The position numbers and the translations under genes were made by a program. From Ricinus communis (taxonomy: Eukaryota > Streptophyta > Magnoliopsida > Malpighiales > Euphorbiaceae), in NCBI RefSeq assembly GCF_019578655.1, contig NC_063260.1, forward strand, positions 6,450,501 through 6,514,500: a stretch of DNA of 64,000 bases, written 5' to 3'. Shown here one piece after another: positions 1 to 12,143 of the stretch. Below the pieces are notes generated by a model, which worked only from the letters and a program-made list of their open reading frames with translations, was not told the DNA's origin and ran no database searches. Positions within the stretch are counted from its first letter, which is position 1. The number at the start of each line of letters is the position of its first letter.

Positions 1-582
1 CGAGATCTATAAGTTATATTTATTTACTTTTATAGACATCTTCCATAAGCCAAATCATACATAACTATCGGTAACATGTTAAAATAGCAAAACACCAACC
101 ATAAAAATATAAATAATAGTAAAAAGTATAAGGGTAATAGATGAGGATAAAAGTTATCCTCAAGGTCTCACACAATGGTGACACAACGGATTATCCTTCC
201 ATTACTTTCTTGATCAAATAATACACATGGTATGAATCATTTACTATAATATTTTCTATTTTTATGTCTAATAAGATACTATATAAATTATAAGTTTAGT
301 CACTACTTAGTGCCTAACCTAAATTCTCTAAGTTCTCTTTCTTAGCAGGTTAAACTAAGAACTCAAATATGGGTTTTACAGGTTATTTAGATCTGGGCAA
401 TCTAAAATGATTCTATTTATAGATACAACCTCATCTCATCTCATTCTCTTCTCGTTAATCCAACATTAAAGGTGATTACGTGTGTGAGTGAGTCAATCTA
501 AAATATGCGTTACATCTTAATGTTGAGCTTTTTCAATAGAATAATATGTGATGTGTATATGTCACTAATATGAATATAAAAA
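1..582. other. AT-rich intergenic DNA, no gene seen
   Basis: No open frame of useful length and no recognisable repeat end was found here. The stretch lies immediately upstream of the first gypsy LTR. Confidence 0.5.
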
Positions 583-2105
583 TGTAATATCCTAAATTTT
601 TAGTTTTAGTTTATTAAAAAATTCTAAAGCTATTTTAGAAAATTAAGCATTTCCAACTTGCAAGATATTTTAAAATACCTCTAAGTGTCCTATTTTAAAT
701 TATTTTCATGGATTTAATTTAATTATCTTATTTCAATATGTTTAATTTTAATTCTATATAAATTAGTTTTAAATAAGATTAGAATACATTTAAAGTAATA
801 ATAGATTTTTTTTTCTAAAATCTAATATTGTAATTTAGGAGTCAATTTTTAATTTTCATGCGTAAGTGGAAATTTCTAACATTTTCTAAAAGAATTAATT
901 ATTAATTTTAGTATATATATGCATTGTACACAAAATAAATAAATAAATAAATTAATTAATTAAAAATCAAGGGCAGTGTAGCACCTTCGCCTATATATTT
1001 TAGTGCCAAACTACAAGTTGGAAGGTTGCAAAATTCTAATTTTGGTCCCTATATACACATGCAAATTGCAAATTGGAGTGTTGCAAAACTCTAATTTAAG
1101 ATTATTTTATGGAATTTTTATATTAATTAAATTATTTTATTGATTAGATATTTCAGCACTTCAGCGAGCTCCACTAAAGTCGTATGACCAGCTCGAGGAG
1201 TCGTCTAAACTATGAGTTAAAGTCATATAATTAAGCGATCTTACAACATGTCATCTATTTAATGTTATTATCATCATTGTCACTATTATTATTATTACTA
1301 TAGTTATCATATATTATTATTATTTTATATTGTGTATATATATTGGGACGAGGACGAAAGTAGAACGCACCACCTGATAGGTTACATCAAGACCACGTGA
1401 ATACCGGTGAAAATAAAGAAAAGTAGGTAAAATATGATATGTATGATATGCCATGGTCAAGCCTTGCTTTTTAGGCGACAGAGATATTGGAAAAGCGAGC
1501 TACTTACTAAAAATAGATTTCATGTTTAGGGTTCTATTATTATTCTTGTCCTGTTTTCTATGAAGTTGATTTTCTATAATGATAGCATGACACGTGAATA
1601 TTTCATAATTATATTGTGTTTATACTCATTTTTGATATGAATGTTTGTCGATGGATTTTCTATTATATGATTTTTTAACTTACTCTTAAAACTGATAGGC
1701 TCAAATTAATTTTTTAAGTGGCAGTTAGGATCTCCGCAGCCTTACCGTTAGTTAGCTTGATATGCTTCATCTTCGGGGCTCAGTTTAATTATTTAATCTT
1801 GTATTATAATATTTGAATTCTAGACACTTCACAAGATTTATATTAGGACTTAATTTTATTTTGATTTGTGTAATGGAATATTATGATATTTAATGTTATG
1901 TCAACTTATAATGTTGGTTATAGATTTAGTATATAGATATGTCAAACAATTTTGCTTATTAATATTATTGAGTATATTGATCGTATGATGAGAATAATTA
2001 GGCATTATTAAGTTTTTGTTAAGGTTAGACTTGCTACGAATTTTAGTGGCTTACGCCTATCCATTCCCTAGTACCGATCATAGGTCCTTAGGTTGCATCG
2101 TTACA
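583..2105 (+). repeat. 5' LTR of the gypsy element
   Basis: It begins TGTAATATCC and ends just before a TGGTATCAGA primer site, about 1.52 kb in all. Its first 350 bases align with 7120-7465. Its 3' part aligns, in reverse complement, with 7466 to about 8750. The exact end (TTACA at 2101-2105) is inferred from the primer site position. Confidence 0.7.
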
Positions 2106-2109
2106 GAGT

Positions 2110-2120
2110 TGGTATCAGAA
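2110..2120 (+). other. Primer-binding site (initiator tRNA-Met type)
   Basis: TGGTATCAGA follows the LTR end by a few bases and matches the common plant retrotransposon primer site complementary to the 3' end of initiator tRNA-Met. The next bases (ATCT) diverge from the usual GC. Confidence 0.7.
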
Positions 2121-2285
2121 TCTAGGTTTAGATTTTCTTCAACCTAGGTAGGTTCCTTAGTTACTGCCGAGTTATGTATTGCGTTTGTCCTTGCACGTTT
2201 TTATTACATCTATTCTTTATTTTGAATGTTAAAGAGTTTGTTGTCATTTAGATATGTTATTTATTTATTTGTAGTTCTTTTTGTT

Positions 2286-5200
2286 ATGCCGAGGACTAGA
2301 GCAGCTGCAGTGGCGGTGGCCCCCTAAGAGAACCAGGATAAGGTCTCTACTCAGTCGGCCCCACCAACACTTGCTCGTGATACTAGGAGGTCAGGTAGGC
2401 ATTGAGCTGTAACCCAGCAAACTTAAGGTGATGCTCAGGAGTTCCAATTAATATTATAATAGTTGGTATAACTAGGGTGCGACAAGCTTTAGAGTAGCTT
2501 TTGGTTCATCAGCAGCAACAGGCGGTGTAGAGTTCAAAAAGCCATAGGCCTGATACTGGAGATCCGGAATAGGTCCCTATGTTTGAGTATACCAAGCTGA
2601 GGGCGATACAATTTGATGGCATTTTAAGATATCCCTTAAATTTTCTAGACGAGGTTGTGAAAAGAGCATCAGAGCATAAGTGTTCAAATAAGAGGACTAT
2701 TGAGATTATAGGTTTTTCATTGAAGGGGATAGCTTAATAGTGGTTCAAAGATTACATTTGTCTATTCTTAGATGGTATGACTTGGAGGCAGTTTAGAGAC
2801 AAATTTAAGGAGTACTACATTCATTTCAGCTTGATACAAGAGTATTAAGAGAGGTTCTAGAGGTTGATTAAATGGGACATATTAGTAGTAGAGCACACTA
2901 AAAAGTTTGTTGAGCTCAATAGGTATGCACCGTATGCTGTCTTGACAAAGGAGCAGAAGAATAACAAGTATATTTCAAGCCTTGGTCTAGAGTTTTTTGC
3001 CTTGGTTCAGTCTAGAAGGAGTAATTTTCTAAAGGTAACATATGTGGCTAGCCAGATAGAGATGACTTTACGAGGGTTTGGACATGGGACATATGAAGGT
3101 AAGACAAAGAAGAAAAATATAGAGGATTAGAGTAAGTGCAACCAGTAATGCCATTTTATGGTAGTGGAGGTTACTTTTGGGGTTCTAACCAGCAGGCAGG
3201 GCAGAGAGGTTACTATACCCATAAAAAGGGCAAGCATAACTGGAAGGGTGGTAGAGGATTCAGACCAAGATAAAAATTTGGTTGTAGTGGACAAATTTTT
3301 TATTGTAGCAGTTCGATTTCTTGAGCCACTGCTTGTCAAATGTGTGGTAGGTCACATTAAGGACCATGCATAATTATTAGTAGGGCTTGTTATAGATGTG
3401 ATGAGATGGGTCACATGGGTAAAGCATGCCCTTGATATTTTAATTAGTAAGCTTATCCTTAGGGATCTTCTGCTAGTGTAGCCCGACCATCCTATTAAGC
3501 AGCTCACGGTTTGTCCTAGGTTGGTTCTCAGTTTGTTGGCTAGTAGGGCCATGGTTTTGGAGGCAGGGCTACAAGAGGCAGGTTAGAAGGTACGGTTCAG
3601 AGTCAGGCTTTCAGTTCAATACAGTTAAGTTGTGGTCAGGCTATAGTGTTCACTTTCACTCTTCAAGATGCCCGAGTTTCTAATGTTGTGGTGTCAGGTA
3701 CTATTTTAGTTTGCAATTCTAAGGCTAGAGTTTTATTAGACCCTAGTGCTACTCATTATTTTCTATCTTGTAGTTTTGCATTCAGATTGGGTATTTAGCC
3801 AGTTAATGTAGAGGTTCCTTTATTTGTGACCACGCCTTTGAGTGATGCCTTAGGAATATATATACTATTTCAGTCATGCATAAATTTAGTAGAAGGTAGA
3901 GATATTCCAGTAGACTTGATTTTATTAAATGTCATGGACTTTGATGTAACTTTAGGGATGGATAGGTTAGCAATTCATTATACTATGTTGGATTGCTAGG
4001 AAAAGGAGGTGATCTTATAATTATAGGAGACATAGAATTCCATTTTAAGGGTGATTAGATTGCTACACCATCAAATCTCGTGTCAACCATTATAGCTAAG
4101 CAGATGATATGTTGTGCATGTCAAGGTTTCCTAGCTCTTATGAGGAATACTTTGCCAGAGAAAAGGTAGAGTTGAGGATGTTTTCGTTGTTTGTAAGTTC
4201 TCTAATATTTTTCCAAAGAAGTTGCCAGGTTGACCACCTGATAGAGAGATAGAGTTTTGTATAAGTGTAGTGCTAAGCACAGCTCCCATTTCTATGCCAC
4301 CTTATAGAATAGCACTATCAAAGTTAAAAGAGCTTAAGGAATAGTTATAGTACCTTCTAGATAAGGATTTTATCAGACCTAGTACATCTTTGTGGGTGCT
4401 CCGGTGTTGTTTGTAAAGAAGAATGATGGTTCTTTGCGCCTCTTATTGATTACAGAGAACTAAAGAAAGGCGACTATTCACAATAAGTATCCACTTTCTT
4501 TGCATTGATGACTTATTCGATCAGTCTCAGAGTGCTACATGTTTATCCAAGATTGATTTGCAATTAGGATATCACCAATTAAGGATATATGAAGAGGATG
4601 TACCTAAGACGGTGTTCAGGACTGGTACGGGCATTATGAGTTCTTAGTGATGTCATTTGGATTTGTTAATGCTCTTACAACTTTCATGGATCTGATGAAT
4701 CGAGTGTATAAATTGTTTGTGGATCGTTTTGTCACTGTGTTTATTGATGATATTGTGGTGTACTCCAGAAGTGAGGAAGAGCACACATGGTATTTTAAGA
4801 TGGTACTACAGACTCTGAAGGAGCATTAGTTGTATGCTAAATTGTCTAGATATGAATTCTATTTCGATAATATAGCTTTTTTCTATGATATATACTGTCT
4901 AAAGAGGGTATTCAAGTAGATCCTAAGTAAGTGAAGATAGTGATTGATTAGTAGAGGCCAACTACAATGACAATGGTTCACAGCTTTTTGGGTCTGGCAA
5001 GCTACTATCGTCGATTTATTTAGGGCTTTTCAAGAATGGCAACGCCTTTGACCCAGTTGACTAAAATTTTTAGGATCTAGTGGACTAATGCTTATGGGAG
5101 GAGCTTCCATAAGTTGAAGGATTGTTTGACCTCAGCTCTAGTGCTTACCCTACCTTTTGGGACAAGTGGTTTCACTGTATATTGTGATGCTTCCAAAGTG

Positions 5201-7060
5201 GGACCTATGTATGGTAAGGTGGTAACCTACGCATCCAGACAATTGAAGAAGCCTTAATATAATTATCTCACTCATGACTTGGAGATAGCAACTATAATAT
5301 TTGCATTTAAGATTTGAAGGCATTATCTATATAGGGATACGTGCAAGATATACACGGATCACAAGAGTTTGCAGTATATATTCCAACAGAAGGATTCAAA
5401 CTTAAGGCAAAGGAAGTGGTTGGAGCTTTTAGAGGATTATCATTGTACTATCCTTTACCATCTTGGTAAGGTAAATGTAGTAATAAATGCCTTGAGCAGA
5501 AAGTTAGCAGGTAGCCTTGCTCATATTAGCATGGAGAAAATGACCTTTGACTAAGGAATTGCATGAGTTGTATGATCAAGGATTGTAGTTGGAGGTGCTG
5601 AATTCAGGAGTACTAATGGCACATTTCAAGGTTCGGTCTATATTTGTTAATAAAATCAAGGCAAGCCAAAGCCAAGATCCATAGTTAAGGAAGATTTGGA
5701 AAAAGGTGCAGGAAGGTCAAGCTAATGAATTTATCATAAATGATGATGGAATTCTCAAGACAGGTATCGGGTCATGTGTTCTTGATATGAATAATCTTAG
5801 AAATGAGATTTTGAAAGAGGCTCATTGTATAGCTTATAGTGTTCACCCAGGTTCTACAAACATCTATCATGATTTATAATAGAATAAGATGAAGAAAGAT
5901 ATGGCAGATTTTATTTTCAAGTGTTTAGCATGTTAGCAAGTTAAACTTGAACACTATAAGCCATAAGGATTATTACAGCCACTTCCTATTCTGGAGTGGA
6001 AGCAATAGAGAGTTACCATGGATTTTATGACATGTTTGCCTAAGACTTTAGTAAGTTATGACTCTATTTGGGTAATTATGGACTGTTTGAGTAGGTCGAC
6101 ACACTTTTTACCAATGAAGGCTACCTACTTTGTGGCCAAGTATGCATGGGTGTATCTTGAGAGAATTGTAAGGCTACACTGGTTCCCATTTCTATAGTTT
6201 ATGACAAAGGACTATGATTTACTTCAAGATTTTAAAAGAAGTTACAAGAAGAGTTCGGTACCATACTAGATTTCAGCATATCTCTTCACCCCTAGACTGA
6301 GCCAGTCAAAAAGGACGATTCGAGCCTTGGAAGATATATCCAAGATGTGTGTTATAAAATTTGGTGGTCAATGAGATTGGTACCTGCCTTTGATAAAGTT
6401 TGTCTACGATAACAGTTATCATGTGAGCATTGAGATGGATCCTTATGAGGCATTATATGGCAGGAAGTACAAATGACCTATATGTTGGGAAGAAGTTGAT
6501 GAGCATAAGTTAACAGGTCTAGAGTTGATTCAGCTTATTTCTAAGAAGATCCCTATCATCCGAGAGAGATTGAAGATGGTTTTCAGTAGAAAGAAAAGTT
6601 ATACAGACCTGAGGAGGAAGCACGTGGAGTTCATCATTAGAGAGTATGTGTTCTTAAAGGTGTTTTTCATGATAGGTGTGATAAAGTTTAGTAAGAAGAG
6701 CAAGTTGGCCCTGCGATATGTCAAACCCTTTGAGATTATTGATAGGATTGGTGAGGTGGCTTATAAGTTGGACTTACCATCAAGCTTTTCCCATGTTCAT
6801 TTTGTGTTTCACATTTCCATATTGAGGAAGTATATTTCAGATCCCTTGCATATTTTGCAACCTCAATATGCGGCAGTGAGTGAAGAATTGACCTATAAAG
6901 AACAATTGATCATGATTGTAAATACTTAGATTCGCCACTTCACTCTAAGGTCATCCCTGTGGTAAAGGTGTAGACTTGACCTATGACAGAATCATATGAG
7001 TGTACCTGGAAGACGAAGCAGGAGATGAGAGAGTCTTACCCCCACTTGTCACAATCTTGA
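2286..7060 (+). pseudogene. Broken gypsy gag-pol
   Basis: Gag would begin at the ATG at 2286 (MPRTRAAA) and carries a CCHC knuckle around 3385-3430 (CYRCDEMGHMGKAC). The protease motif near 3735 reads DPSATHYF instead of the usual D-S/T-G-A, so the catalytic region is damaged. Reverse transcriptase spans about 4390-4830, with the [11 protein letters not shown] catalytic box at about 4740-4780. RNase H lies at about 5165-5510 (TVYCDAS, later a decayed NVVADALSRK-like end). The integrase zinc-binding and core regions lie at about 5840-6480. The integrase C-terminus and chromodomain-like tail occupy about 6525-7060. Stops occur in every domain. No functional product is expected. Confidence 0.85.
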
Positions 7061-7107
7061 GGTAAACTTTTACTTTCCTTCTAAAAATTTGATGATGAAT
7101 TTTTCTT

Positions 7108-7465
7108 AAGGGAAAGAATAGAATACTCTAGATTTCATTTTTAGTAATTATTAATTTCTAAGGATATTGTAGGAAATTAAGCATTACCAACTTTCTAGAT
7201 ATTTTAAAACACCTTTAAGTGTCATATTTTAAATTATTTTATGAATTCAATTTAAATTATCTTATTTTAATATATTTAATTTATTTAATATATTGCTTTT
7301 TTAAATAAAGTTAAAATATATTTCAAATAATAATAGATATACTTTTATTCTTTTTCTAAAGTGTGAATATTGTAATTTAGCTACTCATAAGTGGAAATTT
7401 CTAAACTTTTTCTAAGAGAATTAATTATTAATTTAAATAAATATAAGCATTTTACATAAAATTTG
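7108..7465 (+). repeat. Polypurine tract and truncated 3' LTR
   Basis: A purine-rich stretch, AAGGGAAAGAATA (7108-7120), precedes sequence that matches the start of the 5' LTR, including the shared segments AAATTAAGCATT and GTGGAAATTTCTAA. The match stops near 7465, so only about a quarter of the LTR remains. Confidence 0.7.
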
Positions 7466-8750
7466 TCAAGACCCGATCTATGAGTCTGTGACGGGCGCTA
7501 GGGAATGAATAGGCGTAAGGCTACCGAAATCCGTAGCAAGTCTGACTAATCAATAACTCAATTATAATATAACCTTATCCAATGTACCAATATTTCATTT
7601 ACTAATATTCAACCACACAATTACTACATAATTAAATTAGTCCATCAGCATAATTAGTTAATATCTCATCAAATGGCTTAATATGTCAAAATAAAATAAT
7701 AAATTTTAAAATTACTACTGCGAGAATCTATATTTTTAATAAACATATATAAAAAAAATTTAATTACATTAAGCCCGAAGAAAGAGGAAGTCGACTGCCA
7801 AAGGAGAAGAACTGCAGAAGACTTAACTAACACTTGAAAAAAAAAATAAGTTTGACAGTGTTAGTCTCGAGAGTGAATTAAAATCATATAATCCAAAAAC
7901 AAATACAACCATCTAAATAAAATAATTATTGAAATAGTATAAAATAATATAGAGTAATAAAACACGTGTCATGTCATATTTTATAAAAAAAGTACAATTT
8001 TAACATATACGGAATAAGTACCTCAGTAGAACCCTAAACTTCAAAGTCATTCGACTCTCTTATTCCAATAAGACTGGCGTCCAGAAAACAAAGTTAGACT
8101 AAAGATCTTAAATCCAATCTGTTCACTTAATTACCAATACAGCCGGCGCCTATAGAGTAATGCTCAACTAAAGATATTTTCTTCGACAAATAAAAATTTC
8201 TGTAAACCCAGAGAGCTATGCTTGACCATAGCACATCATATAAACATCTCCCTATTACTTGTTTCTAATTTCTATCGATGCGCACGCGGTCCTGATACAA
8301 TCCATTATGTGGCATATTCTACTGTTGTCTCATCCCGAGATTAAAATCATAGCATCAATAATATATAGAAATGGCATAATTCACAAGCAATTATAATATT
8401 ATTCAATAATATATTAAGTATTAAAATTGAATAACATGGAGTATAACAAACATGAAAATAATAATAATAATAATAATAAATATGATGATAATAATAATAA
8501 TAATGATATTAATAATGATAAAAAATAAAGTTAATAGTAGTAATGCTAATAATAATCATAATAATTATTAATCAAATAATGTTGCCTTTAAATTTGACAT
8601 GAGATATGTGCAATGATTATATAACTTTACCTCATAATTTTGATAAATTTTCTCTAGTTACTTCTACGCCTCTAGCGAAGCTGGTTGAATCGATTGATTA
8701 TCTATTCACAGAAATAATTCAACTAATAAGAACATTTCATAAATAATCCT
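7466..8750 (-). repeat. Inverted LTR of a related gypsy element
   Basis: Read on the minus strand, this stretch follows the 3' two thirds of the 5' LTR at 583-2105. The shared landmarks are the block around CATTCCCTAG next to the LTR end (7490-7520 against 2050-2075), the CCATGGTCAAG-like block (8220-8230 against 1450-1460) and the GAGCTGGTC/CTCGAGC-like block near 8670 against 1180. It begins TGTCAAGACC, the complement of an LTR end. The outer boundary beyond 8750 is unclear and may reach 9.3 kb or further. It could be a solo LTR, or the end of an element inserted in opposite orientation that destroyed the neighbouring 3' LTR. Confidence 0.65.
8455..8545. repeat. AAT-rich simple repeat
   Basis: Runs of AAT/GAT trinucleotides dominate these bases inside the inverted LTR; they explain local AT skew and nothing more. 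Confidence 0.8.
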
Positions 8751-11216
8751 AAGCCTAGACTCCTAGAATTAAACTGTCTAAAAAATCTAACTTGAAAATT
8801 CTATCGAAAATTCGGTAAAACCTCTACTAAAATACGATCATTTACTTCTCGTATAAAGGATCCAGAACCTACTAAAAATACTTCTAATATTCATCAAATA
8901 TTTAATAGGAGCCGGGTCATCCATAGTTGCATTATTTTCCCAACTTTGCAACACACCGCAGTTTACAATTAATAATAAACAGTCTGACATTAGTATTTAT
9001 TCTACAATCCAACTCACAAATAGTTTTTCAAAATTCTAATTTAATTATTCACAGTCACAATTACTATAAAACCGAATAATTATTAATCACACTAATTAAT
9101 TTATAATATTTAAAATTAATCTAACAATTAATAAAATCAAATTAAATTAATTTTTTATAATTAACAATTAATGGAGTTAATATTTTTTAAAATTTTTAAA
9201 TAATTTATCAAATCTAAATAAATTTCATCGAGCCAAAAATCTAAATGAATTAGGAGACACCTATGTGAACCTTGAGACGTGTGGAGTTCAAGAACACCAA
9301 AATTGTAGCCTAACTCTCGTCGGAAAATACTGGATCACGGCAAGAAAGGTGCTACTCCGCTGAGACCATACTGAGGCTGCCATCGGAGGAGAGAGGACGA
9401 GGAGGGGTTGTCCTTGGGTTTTAGAGGGTGAGGAATCCAAATCCGGCATCAAATTTGCAAAGAAATGGCGGCAGGAGGCTAGTTACAACGCGACAGCGAG
9501 AACGGCAACTCCTCCTAAAGTCTTCGATTTTCCAATGAGAATAGTGGGTAGAGGGTGTCGTCAGCAAAAAAAAAAAAAGGAAAGGGAAGGGAGTCTGGTG
9601 GTTAGGTGGAGGTGCAGGCAGCGAAAATGGAGGTAGGGTGAAGGAAGTGGGTGGTGACATCGGGGAAGAAGAGGGAGAGGAGATGGGGCCTTATGAAATT
9701 TTCAAAAGAAAAAAAGAAAAAAGCTCCTATGTCCCCTAAGAAGTATAAACATTGTTATAGAACCATAATAGGAATTATTTTATTTATTTACACATATATA
9801 CATACATATATGTATATATATACTCATACACGAACACTTAATTTATTATCCCAACAATTGAATACTAGCTTAGACTTATGAAAATAATGATAATTATATA
9901 AAACAAACAAATAAATAAAAATTAATATAGATTAAATCTAATTTAAATTGAAAACAAGCCTTTTTAATAAAGTTAATTTAAATAAAATTTGATTCACTTA
10001 CTTAAAATTAAAAAACTATATTTAAAATTCACTAAAATCAAAATATTATAATTATTATATAATATTAAATCAAATGGTACTTATATTATTAAAAAAAAAT
10101 TATTAACTGTTCAAGTTATCACCAAAAATATTAATAGTTCGTATGTATCAAAGCATGGTAAAAAATGGTTGCCATTTGTATTTTGTTACTAATTTTTAAA
10201 ATTCTTGATTCTACCGTTATTTTATATTTTATATTTTTTTTAATTGATAGTCATCTCTAATTATAATAATACATTAAATTAAATATAAGACATAATAATT
10301 GACTCTTTTAAAAATCATTATTAGGGGTGTTCGTGGGTCAGATTGATCGGTTTAGAAGCTATATGCCAAGTCAGACTATATTAGTCGGATTCTACTTATT
10401 TAAAATTGAATCTAATATTTAAAATTAAAAAATCAATAAATTCAACTTTATTGATTTTTAGTTGACTTCGGTTTTAAAAATCTAATTTGAAAATATAAGA
10501 CTAAATAATAAAAAAAGTAAAAAATAAAATTATACATAATTATATAGGTAGATCATATGAATAGATATAGTAAAACAAATAAAGTTCAAAATTTAATATT
10601 ATTTTTCAATAAGAAAAAATAAAACTAAATAATAATTCCAAAGGCTTAAAAAAGTGGTAAAATAAAATAAAAAAATTATTGTCAAAAGCTTTAGAATATA
10701 TATATGATATTAAAATAATATAATTTTATATAAATCATGTATCAGACTTAATCTTTTAGGTTTATACTAGATTGGGTCGGATTTATTATAAGTTTTAAGT
10801 TTTAAACCAAACCCAATCCATTTTTGGTTTTAGACATTTATAAATTATCTCCAATCCAAAACAGGTTAAACTGAATAAATTAATTTTAATTTCTATTGAA
10901 TTTTTTGAGTTCGTACGTTATTGGTTTAGTTGAAAATCCTAATTATATAATAATTCGTAATATAGACGGATAGGAAAACTAGTTAAATGGTATGGTGAGG
11001 GTAGTTAATACAATATCATGACCACCCAAAAAAAGATCTCTAGTTCTCCGCAGTTACATTATACTAATTTACTAATGACTGTCAAGCAACTACTAACTTG
11101 CACCTTTCGTCCTCCTCCTCCTCCTTCTTTACATTCTTTCCTGAGAATTGATGACTGCACCTGCAGTCACAGTAATAATTACTTCACAATTTGAAAAGTT
11201 AATATGGTTGCATGTA
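8751..11216. other. Intergenic DNA, probably old repeats
   Basis: The part up to about 9660 is less AT-rich (GAGACC, CGGAGGAG and similar) and resembles the regulatory part of an LTR. The open frames here, on both strands around 9421-9881, look like chance frames in purine-rich sequence. From 10320 to about 10920 the sequence starts with GGGGTGTTCGTGGG and contains words such as GATCGGTTT and GGGTCGGATT. Such words are common in short non-autonomous plant DNA transposons, but no clean terminal repeats were found. No gene was identified. Confidence 0.45.
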
Positions 11217-11784
11217 TTAACATAAGCTGGTTTTTAGTTCTCGGATTTTATGGAGACAAGTTTGTGCCTTCTCTAGTGCCAAGTCGACCCTATCCTTGTT
11301 CATCTTCACCTCCACTTTATGTTCTTGAAACTCATGTTTTGTACCTTCCCTTACTTCCTCCATTTCTTGGATTTCAAAAGAACCATTAGTACCCTTCTGA
11401 TTCTTCTCACAAGTTGATGCTATTTTTACAACAAATTAACAACAAAAATACTACAATTATCTTTGAGAAAAGAAAAAAATAGTATGTACAATGTACAGTA
11501 TGCATGTACGATCGAAAAGAAAAGAAAAAAAAATAGAAAGAAAGAAAGAAGAAAAGGGTAGATACTTACTGACCTTGTGTTGAAACCAGCTGGTGAGAAG
11601 AAGAGGAGGGCAAGAAGATGGAGTTGTCACAATAATAAGGAAGTAACAGCTGTTGAGATTCAAGAAAAGAAATGAAGGACTTGAGCTCAAGCTTTAGATA
11701 CTCAAAACGATTTGGATGATGGGTTTCAAGTATTCTCAAATCTTCTTCTGCCTGTACTATAATCTCCCTTGATGAGAACACCAT
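11217..11784 (-). CDS. Small two-exon plant protein of unknown function
   Basis: The model joins exon 1 (11784 down to 11574) to exon 2 (11419 down to 11217), giving 414 bases and a 137-residue protein. The donor is CAAG/GTCAGT and the acceptor is AAAATAG/CATC. Both exons stay open and the phase matches: one base of a codon is left in exon 1 and two are supplied by exon 2. The N-terminal part (residues 1-45) is rich in E, L and K and reads as helices, including AEEDLRIL and FEYLKLELKSFISFLE. A serine-rich linker follows. The C-terminus (about 110-137) is another helix with KDRVDLALEKAQTCLHKIREL. The two-ended helical pattern looks like a conserved small plant family, but I cannot name it and assign no function. 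The start at MVFSS was chosen because the longer upstream frame is low-complexity and fits 5' UTR. Confidence 0.7.
11420..11573 (-). other. Intron of the small minus-strand gene
   Basis: 154 bases with GT at the donor and AG at the acceptor. It is rich in T on the transcribed strand (long A runs on the plus strand), as expected for a plant intron. If it were retained, the frame would end three codons after the donor. Confidence 0.65.
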
Positions 11785-12143
11785 TGTTACTCTGTTAACT
11801 AATCTCTCTCTTTCTGCTCTTGGAAGCGGCAAAAGAAAAGGAAAAGGAAAGACAGAGCGGGAGACACGGCTGGTTTCCTCATTGATGAGCAATAAAAGGG
11901 GCAGATGAAAAGTTTTGTGCTTTTTAAGTGTCCTTTTAATGTTCTTAGTCTCAAAGAAAGCAAAAGGGGCGGATAAGGACAAAGACCAGAAAATGTCTTT
12001 TTGTCTGTCCAATATTTACTATGTGTATCACGTAATGGAATTGCATCCCTTGTGTTTTATAATTAAAATTAATTAATTTCTTAAAGCAAAATTAATTTAA
12101 TTTTTTGAGTTTTAAAAAACAAGTTGGTTACCTGTAATGTTAT
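11785..12143. other. Probable 5' UTR/promoter of the minus-strand gene
   Basis: The frame stays open upstream of the chosen ATG as far as 12012, but it is rich in F, P, R and K and has no recognisable domain. It is more likely leader sequence than coding. No sharp TATA box was fixed. Confidence 0.4.

Larger units (their letters stand above)
583..7465 (+). mobile_element. Decayed Ty3/gypsy retrotransposon (Tekay/Del-like)
   Basis: Seen in order on the plus strand: an LTR starting TGTAATATCC, a primer-binding site, gag, protease, reverse transcriptase, RNase H, integrase, a C-terminal chromodomain-like tail, a purine tract and a partial 3' LTR. Many stops and frameshifts interrupt every domain, so the copy is dead. 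The tail, with an EELTYKEQ-like segment followed by a decayed YPHL ending, is typical of Tekay/Del chromoviruses as known from the family. The 3' LTR resembles the first 350 bases of the 5' LTR and stops near 7465, where an inverted related LTR begins. The element is therefore incomplete, and its true 3' end is not in this orientation. Confidence 0.85.

Noticed and set aside
9421..9881. Two overlapping frames on opposite strands
   Set aside because: Both are low-complexity (P/F/S-rich or K-rich), with no domain; they fall in purine-rich repeat-like DNA.
11101..11180. Alternative second exon for the small minus-strand gene (after TGACTGCAG)
   Set aside because: It is open for about 34 codons but glycine-rich from a simple repeat, has a weak acceptor context, and lies beyond the TAA of the better exon.
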